The notes: generated from the letters alone by a model not told the origin. 48,980 nucleotides of DNA from DASYXT01 sp035934555 (GCA_035934555.1 DASYXT010000102.1:1-48980); one strand, 5' to 3'; positions 1-10,586 are shown, numbered from the stretch's first letter. Numbers and translations: made by a program.

Positions 1-119
1 ACAGACGAAATGACAGGTTCGAGTAACGCGTTGCAAAACCCGTTTCTCGGCAGTGGTGAGTCAACCCCGAAGAAACGAAGAATTTAAGATCGGGAAACGG
101 AAACTTTTTTACCGGTTGA

Positions 120-145
120 CACCCGCCCTAATGGGTGACCCCTTT
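120..145 (+). repeat. 25-bp inverted repeat, left copy
   Basis: ACCCGCCCTAATGGG followed by T and GACCCCTTT occurs here and, reverse-complemented, at 2187-2212 with a single mismatch in the core (position 136 versus 2196). The pair brackets the 239-2044 gene. It could be the ends of a small mobile unit or two copies of a dispersed repeat; no target-site duplication was identified. Nothing else is recognisable in bases 1-238. Confidence 0.6.
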
Positions 146-238
146 CTGGCCACTGACGATTCTCTGCATAGACGTACTCAAAATAGGCGTTGAACCCAGG
201 CAGCGGGAACGGTTACTCTCCTGCCGTTAGCCACTGTT

Positions 239-2044
239 ATGAGAACCTTCAGTTCTGTTTCGCGTCTCCTTTTTCCGTCCTGCCCAACTTTGGCCTTGCT
301 GTCGCTGTGCGGGTTGCAGGCCGGCCTGGCTCAGGTCGCCGTGCTGACGCAGCACAATGACAACGGCCGTAGCGGGATGAATTTGAACGAGACGTTGTTG
401 AACGCCGCCAATGTGAACACCAATCAGTTTGGGCTGCTCTACACGCTGCCCGTCGATGACCAGGTGTATGCGCAGCCGCTGATCATGACCAATGTATCCA
501 TCCCGGGGCAAGGGACCCACAATTTGCTGCTGGTGGCGACGGTCAACGATACGGTTTATGCCTTTGACGCCGATAATCCGGCGGTGACCTCGCCTTATTG
601 GACCAATAGTTTCATTAACCCGCCGAACATCGTGCCCCCGCGCAATACCGACATGGCCGGCGCCTGCGGCGGCCATTATGTCGATTTTTCAGGCAATATG
701 GGAATTGTGGGCACCCCGGTCATTGACCCCACCTCGGCCACTATGTTTCTGGTCGTGCGCACCAAGGAATACGGCACGAACTATGTTCAGCGGTTGCACG
801 CACTGGACTTAATCACCGGCCAGGACCGCCCCGACAGCCCGGTGATCATTGCCACGACTAACGGCGTGGCTTTTGATCCCTACAAACAAAACCAGCGTCC
901 CGCTTTATTGCTGGCCAACGGTTACGTGTATATCACCTGGTCATCGCACTGTGATTGGACCCCGTATCATGGCTGGGTCATCGGCTATAGCAGTTCGAAT
1001 CTGGGGTTGCCGCCGCTTTCCTTCAATGCCTCGCCCAGCGGCTCGCAAGCCGGCGTGTGGATGAGCAACCAAGGCCCCCTGGCCGATACCAACGGCAACA
1101 TTTATCTGACTACCGGCAACGGCACGTTCGACGGAGTGGACAACTTCGGTGAAAGTTTCCTCAAACTCACTCCCTCCGGCAATGCGCTGGCGCGGACCAG
1201 TTGGTTCACGCCCTACAATTATAGCAGCTTAAACGGTTCGGACCTGGACCTGGGATGCGGCGGGTTGCTGCTGATTCCGGGGACCGCATTATTATTCGGA
1301 GGAGGCAAGGCCGGTGTGCTGTATCTGGTCAACAAAGACAATATGGGCGGGCTCAGCGGGACCACCGCTGATACCAATATCGTTCAGAGCTGGTCGGTGG
1401 GGTCGCACTCCTTTCACGGCGGTCCAGTCTGGTGGGACACCGCCGCGGGCTCATTTGCCTACGTCTGGGCGGCCTCCAGCGACCATTTGCGCCAGTACCA
1501 GTTCAGTCGCGTTCTGGGCAAATTCGCATCCACCACCGGCGGCAGCGGCCAACCGGGCGGCATCCTGGCCCTGTCGGCCAACGGCTCCAATGCCCCCAGC
1601 GGGATTGTGTGGGCCGCAATTAATACTTCAGCCAATGCCAATCAGGCGGTGGTGGCGGGCACTTTGCACGCCTATTCCGCAGTCAATGTGGCCACCGAGC
1701 TGTGGAACTCCGACCTGATTGCCTCGCGGGATACTCTTGGAACCTTTGCCAAATTCGTCCCGCCCACCATCGCCAACGGAAAGGTCTATATGGCCACCTT
1801 TTCCAATCGCGTCAACGTTTACGGCATCCTTCCGTTCCCCACGCTTTCGGTAACGCGGGCCGGCGATATCGTCACCCTCACCTGGCCCACCAACCCTGGC
1901 AGCGGCTACACGCTCCAGTACAGTTCAAATCTCACCCCGACTGGATGGACGAATTATCCGGGCATTCCCACTGTCGTTGGCAACCATTTCCTCGTTACCG
2001 TCGCGGGGTCTGGCGCAGCCCGGTTTTATCGGCTCAAGCGCTGA
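239..2044 (+). CDS. Secreted PQQ-like beta-propeller protein
   Basis: 601 residues. The N-terminus has a Sec signal peptide (hydrophobic stretch roughly residues 15-31, ending around LAQ), so the product is exported. The body (about 35-525) begins with VLTQHNDNGRSGMNLNETLL and has blade-like stretches such as YVQRLHALDLITG, GNIYLTTGNGTFDG and GVLYLVNKDN, typical of PQQ-type (quinoprotein-like) beta-propeller proteins common in Verrucomicrobia and Acidobacteria. The last ~65 residues form a separate beta-rich domain (LTWPTNPGSGYTLQYSSNL) ending ARFYRLKR, the same kind of tail as on the GloVer and HAF proteins further on. No catalytic motif was recognised; a structural or carbohydrate-surface role is inferred. 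No clear Shine-Dalgarno precedes the ATG. It stands alone and is flanked by the 120/2187 inverted repeat. Confidence 0.85.
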   Translation: MRTFSSVSRLLFPSCPTLALLSLCGLQAGLAQVAVLTQHNDNGRSGMNLNETLLNAANVNTNQFGLLYTLPVDDQVYAQPLIMTNVSIPGQGTHNLLLVATVNDTVYAFDADNPAVTSPYWTNSFINPPNIVPPRNTDMAGACGGHYVDFSGNMGIVGTPVIDPTSATMFLVVRTKEYGTNYVQRLHALDLITGQDRPDSPVIIATTNGVAFDPYKQNQRPALLLANGYVYITWSSHCDWTPYHGWVIGYSSSNLGLPPLSFNASPSGSQAGVWMSNQGPLADTNGNIYLTTGNGTFDGVDNFGESFLKLTPSGNALARTSWFTPYNYSSLNGSDLDLGCGGLLLIPGTALLFGGGKAGVLYLVNKDNMGGLSGTTADTNIVQSWSVGSHSFHGGPVWWDTAAGSFAYVWAASSDHLRQYQFSRVLGKFASTTGGSGQPGGILALSANGSNAPSGIVWAAINTSANANQAVVAGTLHAYSAVNVATELWNSDLIASRDTLGTFAKFVPPTIANGKVYMATFSNRVNVYGILPFPTLSVTRAGDIVTLTWPTNPGSGYTLQYSSNLTPTGWTNYPGIPTVVGNHFLVTVAGSGAARFYRLKR

Positions 2045-2186
2045 GGGTGGTGGAGACTCCCGGCGTCAATCTGCGCTCAGCCCTCGCCTCGGCCGACTCG
2101 CGAATACCTTATATCGGCCATTAAATCGCTTCGTATACGTCCCCAACAGCCATTTCATGCCAGCGACCTTGCTGGGCCATAAAGGA

Positions 2187-2212
2187 AAAGGGGTCGCCCA
2201 TTAGGGCGGGTG
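2187..2212 (-). repeat. 25-bp inverted repeat, right copy
   Basis: Reverse-complement partner of 120-145. The similarity continues weakly beyond the core (CTGGCCA versus ATGGCCCA after a short indel), suggesting that the original repeat was longer. Confidence 0.6.
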
Positions 2213-2225
2213 CCCTTTCTGTTTG

Positions 2226-2372
2226 GCTCTGCGTGAAAAGCAGATCCAACAGAACTACCGCCCCATTATGGCGGTGCACAAGTGGTTCGCGCGCCGACCG
2301 GGCCCCTGTTTCGCGCGCTCTTGATTTCCGAGTTCCATAGCGGTCATCTCCGCGATGAGTTCTATCACGGCC
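2226..2372 (+). pseudogene. Remnant of a DNA methylase (N-terminal piece)
   Basis: In one frame the sequence reads ALREKQIQQNYRPIMAVHKW followed by FARRPG; then, after a one-base frame change near 2298, PLFRALLISEF and LRDEFYHGQ. This matches the N-terminal signature of adenine-specific DNA methylase-like proteins (..NYRPIIGVHKWFARRPG-LFRALLLSEF..). The DPFMGGG-type methyltransferase core that should follow is absent. It is a fossil of a restriction or defence-type gene, read directly from the translation; family assignment is from memory of the motif. The following 2373-2639 holds nothing recognisable. Confidence 0.45.
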
Positions 2373-2639
2373 AGGCACTTACCCGAGGACGCCGGGGGCA
2401 TCATCCCCGCCATTGCCGTTTGCTTCGGCCTTGACCTTCAGCCCGTCCTCGGGCCGATTCTGACCTGTGGCTCCAACCTATGTGCGTTCAACGGCTTATA
2501 ACAGACTCGCGACACGTAAAAGCCATCCCATGAGCTTTCGCCAACGGTCGCAGCTTCAACCGTGGACCTCCTTCCGTTTTCTTTTTGGGCGTTTTCCGAT
2601 TCGAAACTACTGCACTACCGGCTGTCCTTGGCAAAATGT

Positions 2640-3428
2640 TCACCTACCAAAAAGCTTGGGAACGCATTCGTTGGTCAGCTCTGCTAAACGTGCTGGAGCT
2701 TCCAAAGGAATGAAGTGCCCGGATGGCAGCGAAACTGTTTGAACATTGTTCAGAAATGGCAGCATGTTCTCGCGCTGGTAGAGTTGCCCATAAACAGGGT
2801 CGCTTTGGCCTAACACGAGCAAAGTTGGGAGTTCAGTTCGATCAACTATGGGTTCAATTGAAGTCCACAAGGTCATTTCTGCCGTTGCTTCGAGCACGAA
2901 CACTGGCGTTGAGGCGATGGTGGCGCAACAGGCCGCTATCATGGCGTCCGTCGCTCTTGGGCCAAACCAAGCTCCGAAAATATCTCGATTCTTCTGCTCG
3001 TCATCGGCCGCGCGACAGATCTTCAACCCCGCTTCTCTCTCAATCGGAACCAAGCCTGGCCCGACAGGTGCAACGAGAACTTGCGCGGGAATTCGCTGCG
3101 GATGTCGCGCCGCCAGGTGGCACGCCAATTTCCCGCCCATGCTAAAACCTACCGACACGAATTGCGTCACCTGTTCCTGGTCCGCCACAGCGAACACGTC
3201 CTGATCAAAATTCATCCAGGTAAATCCAGTCGGGGGCCGCTCGGATTGGCCATGGCCGCGTATGTCCAAAGTGATTGCTCGAAATCGCGCGGGGTCTAAA
3301 TGCGACAGGACCGCATCCCACGTCCTGGCGTTCCCACCCCAGCCGTGGAGAAAGATCAACGGAAACGGACCTGTCCCTTGTACGTCGTAGTGAATCCCCG
3401 TCCCATCAGCGCTCGTGGCAAAAGGCAT
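2640..3428 (-). CDS. Alpha/beta-hydrolase
   Basis: About 262 residues from the ATG at 3428 (MPFATSADGTG). A start at 3461 would overlap the upstream regulator by 22 bases, whereas 3428 lies just after its stop. It has the complete alpha/beta-hydrolase-fold set: oxyanion motif HGWGG (residues 28-32), nucleophile Ser96 in GFSMG, Asp210 in GQSDP and His238 in SGHF. There is no signal peptide, so it is cytoplasmic. The substrate cannot be deduced; esterase, lactonase or haloperoxidase-like members look alike at this level. It lies directly downstream of, and is probably co-transcribed with, the LuxR-type regulator, so that regulator may control it or respond to its substrate or product. Confidence 0.9.
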   Translation of the reverse strand: MPFATSADGTGIHYDVQGTGPFPLIFLHGWGGNARTWDAVLSHLDPARFRAITLDIRGHGQSERPPTGFTWMNFDQDVFAVADQEQVTQFVSVGFSMGGKLACHLAARHPQRIPAQVLVAPVGPGLVPIEREAGLKICRAADDEQKNRDIFGAWFGPRATDAMIAACCATIASTPVFVLEATAEMTLWTSIEPIVDRTELPTLLVLGQSDPVYGQLYQRENMLPFLNNVQTVSLPSGHFIPLEAPARLAELTNECVPKLFGR

Positions 3429-3439
3429 GGCTGAGTCAC

Positions 3440-4492
3440 TCAAATCCGACGCAAGTCCCATCCCAAACGCTGCGCCGCGGCTCGATTGTCAACGCCAACC
3501 TTGGCGAATAAGTGCTCAACGTGTTTGTGAACGGTGCGAGGACTGACGCCCAGCAGGACCGCGATCTCGCGGTCCGCCTTCGCCTCCGAAATCCAGTAGA
3601 GGATCTCTCCCTCGCGTCGAGTCAATCCCAGCGAGTTTGCCACTGCACCCGCAATTGCAGCCCGCTCGCGGTCGAGCACGATCAAGAACTTGCCTAAACT
3701 GGTCCTTATAAAGCGGGCAGTCAGTTGTTGCTCGGGACCCGCGGCCAAATGCGTTTCAAAAAAGGATTTCTTACTCTGGCTTTGTTCGAAAGCAGATACT
3801 CGGGCCGCAAAAGGTGGTGGCAAACGCATTCCCGATTTGATGCTCCCGGGAAACAGTTCCAGCAGCCATTCGCGCGCGAGCGCGGTGAGCCACACGATTC
3901 GACCTCCGCGATCGGCGAAAATAATTGCACGCTCGATGGCCGCCAGCCCCTTGCCGATCTCTCCAATGTCCGCCGACAGTTCCGCTCGCGCTCGCGCATT
4001 TTGATATGCTTGGCTGATATGGGGTGAGAGAAAGGATATTACTGCCTGGTCGCGATCGGAGAAGCCCCGTTCTCGGCGATTGAGTGCAATCAGGACTCCA
4101 GTATTCTCAAGCGCGAAAACCATCTGATTGGTCACGCCGATGCAACCGTAGTACTCGCGAAATACTGCCGTTTCCTTGAATTGCCGAAAGCTGGTCACAT
4201 CTACAATCCTGCGCGGTTCCGTGCTGTGAATGAATTTGGCGAGTGGATGAGTGTTAAAATGGGCCGCTAATTGCGGGATCAAAAGTTCCGCATCGGGGCG
4301 TTCCGGAAGAAATTTCACCAAGAGCTTGCGCGGTTGGAGGGTGAGTTGGTTGTAAGTGATGTGCTCCACCGACACGAGTCGGGATACCGTTGCGAGCGCC
4401 CGTTCGGGAAAAGCTTCGAGACAAAAATCGGCATACAGCGCGCGAACGGCTTCGGAACACACCCCCAAATCCCGAGATGACAGTCGTATCAT
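3440..4492 (-). CDS. LuxR-family transcriptional regulator
   Basis: 350 residues. The C-terminal ~60 residues (about 285-345) are a LuxR/FixJ-type helix-turn-helix: LTRREGEILYWISEAKADRE, then VSPRTVHKHVEHLFAKVGV. The N-terminal ~270 residues resemble a GAF/PAS-like sensory region (SVEHITYNQL; a segment around DRGGRIVWLTALA). There is no receiver domain. The stop sits 12 bases before the start of the alpha/beta hydrolase on the same strand, making a two-gene unit. It is divergent from the GloVer gene starting near 4565, with a 72-base shared upstream region. The effector is unknown. Confidence 0.88.
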   Translation of the reverse strand: MIRLSSRDLGVCSEAVRALYADFCLEAFPERALATVSRLVSVEHITYNQLTLQPRKLLVKFLPERPDAELLIPQLAAHFNTHPLAKFIHSTEPRRIVDVTSFRQFKETAVFREYYGCIGVTNQMVFALENTGVLIALNRRERGFSDRDQAVISFLSPHISQAYQNARARAELSADIGEIGKGLAAIERAIIFADRGGRIVWLTALAREWLLELFPGSIKSGMRLPPPFAARVSAFEQSQSKKSFFETHLAAGPEQQLTARFIRTSLGKFLIVLDRERAAIAGAVANSLGLTRREGEILYWISEAKADREIAVLLGVSPRTVHKHVEHLFAKVGVDNRAAAQRLGWDLRRI

Positions 4493-4564
4493 GCTGATCG
4501 CTACGTTCTAACAGTACACAGACCTCGTACGGATACGACCCACGCGGCTGCCCAATTTTATCAC

Positions 4565-7159
4565 ATGGTAGAAAATACGCAAGATTGCGTACAGACGGAT
4601 TTGGTGAGCGGGAGAATCATTTCAGGCGTGAAACCGATCCGAACAGACACCCGTCCGGCTTTCATTCAAGCGTCCATGCTCGGCCGTGCCCTGCCGATGA
4701 GCAGGAGACCGCGTCCAGTTTCGGGTCCGCCCTTTCGCAAGGGCGCGTATCGGGTGATGGCCGTTGTTGTTCCGACATTGCTCTTGCTTACAGTCGCTCG
4801 CGCCTATGGCCAGTACAGCGTCGTCCGAGCATTCAGGCATAGTAATGCCGAAGCCAATACGCCGTATGGCTCGCTGGTCGCATCGGGCACACGGCTCTAC
4901 GGAATGGGGTGCTACGGCGGAATCAACGGCTCAGGAGCGATCTTCAGCATCAGCGCCGACGGGACCGGCTACGCGACTCTGCGTTCCTTTAGTGGCGGGG
5001 TGAATGACGGAGCAAACCCCAATGGTGACCTGCTGCCCGTCGGGTCGGTTTATTATGGTGTGGCCCAGGGGGGAGGGGCACATGGGGACGGAGTTGTTTT
5101 TGAGGTTAACAGCGATGGAACCGGTTTTGCGCTGCTGCACTCCTTCGGCGGCGGCGATGACGGTGCTTTTCCTCAGGGGTCGTTAGTCATATCGGGAACA
5201 AACCTGTACGGCGTAACCTACAGTGGCGGGACGAACGCCGGCGGAACGATTTTCAGGATCAGTCTGTCGCCCACCGTTGAATATTCTGTGTTGTATGACT
5301 TCCCGGCAGGGAGCCATCCCAAAGGATCCCTGGCGATAGCTGGGACCGTCCTGGTCGGGTCAACCTCGGCTGGGGGAACCGCGGGACAGGGGACGATCTT
5401 CAGAATCAATTCGGATGGCTCGGGGTACACGGATCTGCGCGATTTTGGCGGCTACCCCAACGACGGAGCCACCCCGACCGCACCGCTTACCGTGATCGGC
5501 GCGTCGCTTTTCGGGACCACCGCTCAAGGGGGCGTTAACAATGATGGAATTCTCTTCCAAATCGGCACCAACGGCAGCGGATATACGATTTTGCGGAACT
5601 CGGGAATGGGAGCCTGGGGTGACGGTCTGACGCTGCAGGGCGCCAACCTATACGGCATGATTGAGACGAGCAGTGCCTACGGGTACGGTGCCATTTTCAC
5701 TTTGGGCACAAACGGAACCGGCTTTGAAGTGCTGCGGCCGTTTAACGGACCTATGGGGGCGCCTTTCGACGGGCTTTATCCCGCCGGAAATCTGACAATT
5801 CTGAACGGACAGCTTTATGGTCTGACCTCGGCGGGAGGAACCGGAAACGTCGGCACCTTGTTCACCATCAGCACGAACGGTGTGGGCTATTCCACGCTGC
5901 ACAGCTTTGACCCGGGAGCGAGCGACGGCAGAATGCCTCAGGCCTCTTTGACTCTCTCGGGCTCAAATCTCTTCGGCACCGCCCTGCTCGGTGGCACCAA
6001 TAACCTCGGGGTGGTCTTCGAAATCGGCACCAATGGGAGCGGTTATTCCGTATTGCATTCCTTCTCGGGCGGAACGTCTGACGGAGCCAATCCTTCGGGG
6101 ACTCTGACGTTTTCCGGCCCAACCCTGTTCGGCACGACTCGCGACTGGTTCGGCATGGTCTTTAGTATGAAGGACGATGGCACCGGGTACCGACTTCTTC
6201 AGCAAGCCAGCTTCGCCGCCAATTACGATGTGGGAGCCGTTACCCAGGTGGGCTCGAACCTTTTTGGCACGACTGAATCGGGTGGAACGGCCAATGCTGG
6301 CGTCGTGTACAGCCTGAACACCGACGGCACCGGGTTTCAGGTCCTGCACAACTTTCAAGGCGGAAGTGCCGATGGCGGCCTGCCTGGAGACTTGACAAGC
6401 ATCGGCTCGACTCTTTTTGGGCTGACGGCTGCCGGCGGCGGCACGAATAACCAGGGCGTTCTTTTCAAGGTCAACACCGATGGCACGGGCTACGCCGTTC
6501 TTCACACCTTTGGCGCCGCTGGCGATGGCGCCAATAATTTAGGCACTCCCGGCGCTCCAATAGTTCTCGAAGGCAGACTTCTCGGCCTCTGCCCCGCGGG
6601 AGGCGCTTTCGGAGACGGCGTCCTTTTCAGCGTAAACACCGACGGGAGTAACTATGCGATCCTCCACAGTTTCAAGGGCCTAGACGGCTGGAGGCCGGTG
6701 GGCTCCCTGACGCGTGTCGGTCCAGTTCTTTACGGTGTCACGGCCGCCGGAGGCACCTACGGCTTCGGCACCATCTTCGGTCTTGGCACCAATGGCATGG
6801 AATTCACCGTCATCCACCACTTTTCGGGCGGTACCGCCGATGGCGCGGGGCCCCAGGGCTCGCTGGCGGTGGCGGGCTCGAGTTTGTATGGGATGACCCA
6901 GTCCGGCGGCCCCGATGGAGCCGGGGTGATTTTCGCATTCACCCTTGCTCCACCTTCGCTTGCCATTGATGTTTCGGGAACGAACGCGGTTTTGAGCTGG
7001 CCTGCGGCAGCCGCGGGTTACTCGCTGCAAACTTCCAGCACTCTGATCCCGCCGATCAACTGGAGCGCAGTCTCTGCACCGCTAACCAATCTCGACGGGC
7101 GGTGGACGGCCACCATTGGCCTATCGGGGGCGCAACGCTTCTTCAGGTTGAGTCAATAA
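4565..7159 (+). CDS. Secreted protein with 14 GloVer repeats
   Basis: 864 residues from the first ATG. A later start at 4697 (MSRRPRPVSG) gives a better signal peptide: basic n-region, then MAVVVPTLLLLTVARAYG. I count 14 repeats of the GloVer type (LHSF..G..DGA.P.G.L...G..LYG.T..GG..G.G.IF.I.), about 54 residues each, between about residues 75 and 800. Fourteen is twice the seven found in three other GloVer proteins here, which suggests two seven-bladed propellers. The C-terminal domain (AVLSWPAAAAGYSLQTSSTL ... QRFFRLSQ) is the shared verrucomicrobial tail. Exported; function unknown. First of three consecutive same-strand secreted repeat proteins. Confidence 0.88.
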   Translation: MVENTQDCVQTDLVSGRIISGVKPIRTDTRPAFIQASMLGRALPMSRRPRPVSGPPFRKGAYRVMAVVVPTLLLLTVARAYGQYSVVRAFRHSNAEANTPYGSLVASGTRLYGMGCYGGINGSGAIFSISADGTGYATLRSFSGGVNDGANPNGDLLPVGSVYYGVAQGGGAHGDGVVFEVNSDGTGFALLHSFGGGDDGAFPQGSLVISGTNLYGVTYSGGTNAGGTIFRISLSPTVEYSVLYDFPAGSHPKGSLAIAGTVLVGSTSAGGTAGQGTIFRINSDGSGYTDLRDFGGYPNDGATPTAPLTVIGASLFGTTAQGGVNNDGILFQIGTNGSGYTILRNSGMGAWGDGLTLQGANLYGMIETSSAYGYGAIFTLGTNGTGFEVLRPFNGPMGAPFDGLYPAGNLTILNGQLYGLTSAGGTGNVGTLFTISTNGVGYSTLHSFDPGASDGRMPQASLTLSGSNLFGTALLGGTNNLGVVFEIGTNGSGYSVLHSFSGGTSDGANPSGTLTFSGPTLFGTTRDWFGMVFSMKDDGTGYRLLQQASFAANYDVGAVTQVGSNLFGTTESGGTANAGVVYSLNTDGTGFQVLHNFQGGSADGGLPGDLTSIGSTLFGLTAAGGGTNNQGVLFKVNTDGTGYAVLHTFGAAGDGANNLGTPGAPIVLEGRLLGLCPAGGAFGDGVLFSVNTDGSNYAILHSFKGLDGWRPVGSLTRVGPVLYGVTAAGGTYGFGTIFGLGTNGMEFTVIHHFSGGTADGAGPQGSLAVAGSSLYGMTQSGGPDGAGVIFAFTLAPPSLAIDVSGTNAVLSWPAAAAGYSLQTSSTLIPPINWSAVSAPLTNLDGRWTATIGLSGAQRFFRLSQ

Positions 7160-7297
7160 ATCGGCCAAGGCGTTTCCGCTGGTTCAAGCTTCTCACTGTG
7201 CCAAATGAGCGTTCCCGTGAAGTTCCTTCCACCTTTTTCCAGCTCTGGAAACCCGATGGCTCGGGCTTTTCCCCAACAATCCAACACCCCACATCGC

Positions 7298-10200
7298 ATG
7301 AGAAGAATAACGATTGCTGCGCCCTGCTTCCTCGCGCTGGTGACTCCGGCTTTATTGACCCTGGGCACGGAGGCACAAATCATTCAAAATTCCAGTTTCG
7401 AGACGCCGTTAGTCGGTCTGGCTAATAACTTTTGGAGCTTTCAATACAATCCGACGGGCGCCGTGTGGACCTTTAGCTGCAACGCTGGCATTGCCGCTAA
7501 CGGCAGCGGCATGATGTATTATGCCCCTCACCCAATCTGTCCCGACGGGAACCAATTCGCGTTCCTGCAAGGCTCAGGAGGTATCGGTGGCTCAATCTCT
7601 CAGGTTTTCTCGAATTCTATGCCAGGCACGTTTGCATTCAGTTTTTTTGCGTCGCAGCGAGAAAGCGTTGGAGCATCGTTCGAATCGCAAGAACAGACAA
7701 TTACTGTGCTGGTCGATGGCATAAGTGTAGGTTCATTTACACCTGCTGATACCAACTGGTATTCCTTTCAGACGACTCCAATCCCGCTCGTTCCAGGAAA
7801 TCACTTCCTGACTTTTACAAATCTACCTGTTGCTGGGGATGCCACCGCGTTCGTGGATTCAATCGGGGTGAGCCAATTCACGAATTCAGCGTATATTGCG
7901 TTTAGCGGCTCAATTCAGACTTGGATCGTTCCTCAAGCCGGCCTCTACCAGATCACCGCGTTCGGGGCGCAGGGCGGCAACTCCGCGAGCGACTACGGTG
8001 CTATGTTGGGCGGCCTGGGTGCCGAGGTCAGCGGCGAGTTTAATCTGACCGCGGGAGAGGTTCTCAACATTGTTGTCGGTGGCCAGGGCAATAACGGCGC
8101 CGCTTGGGACCCTAACACGTACAGTTGCGGCGCGGGCGGCGGCGGGGGTGGTACCTTCGTTTATGGGTCGACTGAGTTATTGGAGGTCGCCGGCGGTGGT
8201 GGAGGCGGTGGTCAACATGACGGCGGAGTGCCGGGCCCTGCCTCTGCGACAGGCACATCCGGCGATTGGACCGGGGGGGGGCGGCGGGAGCCCCGGTTTC
8301 GGCGGGCAAGGGGGCCAAGCCCAGTACATTTGGTGGGGGGGTACCTTTGTCGGGACAGTCGATCAAGCGGGCAATGGCGGAGGGGGCGCAGGTTGGTTTA
8401 GTGCTGGTGGTAATGGCGCCCTCACACAGATCCCTGTATCCCCCGGTGGTAGCTGGAACGGACTTGGGGGGGGAACTTCAGGTAATTTCGCCGCCGGAGG
8501 AGTCCTGGCTGGCGACGGTGGCGCCGGGGGTTTTGGCAGCGGTGGCGGCGGTGGCGCTTGGGGCGGTGGCGGTGGCGGCGGCTACGGGGGTGGCGGCGGG
8601 GGTGGCTTCGGCGGCGGTGGAGGCGGCGGTTCAGTGGACCTGGGGGCAGACTCAGTTCTCGAATCAGGCGTAAACGCTGGCAATGGCTTCGTTACGATCG
8701 CCCCTCTCTTCTTCGGCCCATATCCGCCTACAATTACCACTGAGCCCCTGGATGTTGTTGCCCCCGCACGGACTTCGGTTTTTTTCACTGTGGCAGCCTC
8801 CGGCGAGCCGGCGCCAACATACCAGTGGCTGTTCAACGGAACGAACCTCATGAACGGCGGTCAGCATTCCGGGGTGACCGGCAGCGTGCTGACCATCAAT
8901 GGCGTGGGTGCGGCGAACGCCGGGGGCTATACCGTAGTGATTAGCAACGTCTATGGGTCGGTAACCAGCCGCGTGGCCACGCTGACCATCGGCGGCGGGT
9001 TCAATCCAATCTACAGCTTCACTGGCGCCGATGGAGATGGGGCCAATCCGTATGCTGCGCTGGTGGAAGTCGACGGCACGCTGTATGGCACGACCGCTTA
9101 TGGGGGGAGCAGCAGCAATGGAACGGTGTTCAAGCTAGAAGCCAACGGTGCCGGCTACAAAGTTCTCTACAGCTTCAGAGGCGAGGACAGCGATGGCGGG
9201 CATCCATGGGCGGCGCTGACAGGAGGCAGAGAAGGCGCATTGTATGGCACCACCTCCTACGGTGGCACCAGTAATTATGGGACGATTTTCAAGCTGCATA
9301 CCGATGGCAGTGGGTATGCCGTGCTCCACAGTTTCGGGATTACCCACGGGGATGGCGCCTATCCTGTGGCGGGGCTGACGCTGGGCAGCGACGGGGCCTT
9401 GTATGGCACGACATTCAGCGGGAGCGGGGTCGCTACCAATGGAACCGTATTTAAGCTGAACGCCGACGGTAGCGGTTATTCGGTGCTGCATACATTTATT
9501 GGCGCCAACGGTGACGGCGCCAATCCGTATGCCGCGCTGGTGCAAGGCAGCGATGGCGCGTTGTATGGCACGACATACACGGGTGGCAGTCATAACTTCG
9601 GTACGCTGTTCAAGCTCAATGTTGATGGCGCTGGTTATTCAGTGCTTTACGGGTTCGCGGGCACAAATGGCGACGGGGCGAATCCTTCGGCAGGCCTCTT
9701 GCAGGGCAGCGACGGCGCTTTGTACGGAACGACTTACCTGGGTGGGACATACAGCCAGGGCACCGCGTTCAGGGTTAATCCGGACGGCAGCGGTTACACC
9801 GTGCTACACCACTTCTTCTTCGGCGATGGCCAAGAGCCATGGGCGGGCCTCGTACAGGGCAGCGATGGTGCCCTCTACGGTGCGACGGCTTACGGCGGGA
9901 CCAACAATCACGGAGCCCTCTTTCGACTTTATATCGATGGCAGCGGTTACAGCGTGTTCCACAGCTTTAGCAGCGGAACGACAGAAGGGACGATTCCAAT
10001 TGCAGCACTGCTTCTAGCGCAGAACGGCTTGCTATATGGGACGACCGAGTATGGGGGTCCTCAAGCCGATGGAAGTATCTTCTGGGTTGCGCCGCCACTG
10101 TTCATCGACATTCAGCCCACGAGCGTAACCACCGGCGCGGGCACACCGGTTGCGTTTACGGTTCAGACGAGTGGTTACGGTCCGGTGACATATCAGTGGC

Positions 10201-10586
10201 AGTTTAACTCTACGAATATTCCGGGCGCCACGAGTGCATCGCTTGGGATTAATCACGTCCAAGCCGGCGATGCGGGATATTACGACGTGGTAGTCACGAA
10301 TGCTTACGGAGCGATCACAAGTTCCGTCGTCACGCTGAGCGTCACCGGAGTACCGCCTTTGTTCATCAGCACCGGCGGCGGCAATCAATACACGAAAGGA
10401 GAATTCCGCGTTGCCGTATCGGGATTAACGGGTCAGGGCTCGATTGTGGTTGAAGCCTCGACAAATCTCGATCAATGGGCGCCGCTGTTCACCAATCCAG
10501 CAGCGTTCGGCAATTTCCAGTTTGTCGACCCGGCTGCATCCAACTATGCGACGCGGTATTACCGGGCGCGCGTTCTGTCGCCTTAG
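7298..10586 (+). CDS. Secreted multidomain Gly-rich / Ig / GloVer protein, frame broken at a G9 tract
   Basis: One gene in two frames. Frame one runs from ATG 7298 (signal peptide MRRITIAAPCFLALVTPALL...AQ) to the G9 run at 8273-8281; the second frame carries on to 10586. Removing one G gives a continuous ~1095-residue protein. Domain order: a jelly-roll-like N-terminal domain (NSSFETPLVG, ~28-195); a glycine-rich domain resembling that of ALK/LTK receptors (YIAFSGSIQTWIVPQ, ITAFGAQGG, then polyglycine; ~198-465); an Ig-like domain (TYQWLFNGTNL); seven GloVer repeats (~568-930); a second Ig-like domain (TYQWQFNSTNI); and a C-terminal beta domain ending YYRARVLSP. Likely a large surface or matrix protein. 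The frame break may be sequencing error, real mutation or slippage-based variation. Two shorter readings (7205-8401 and 8070-10586) are parts of this gene. Confidence 0.8.
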
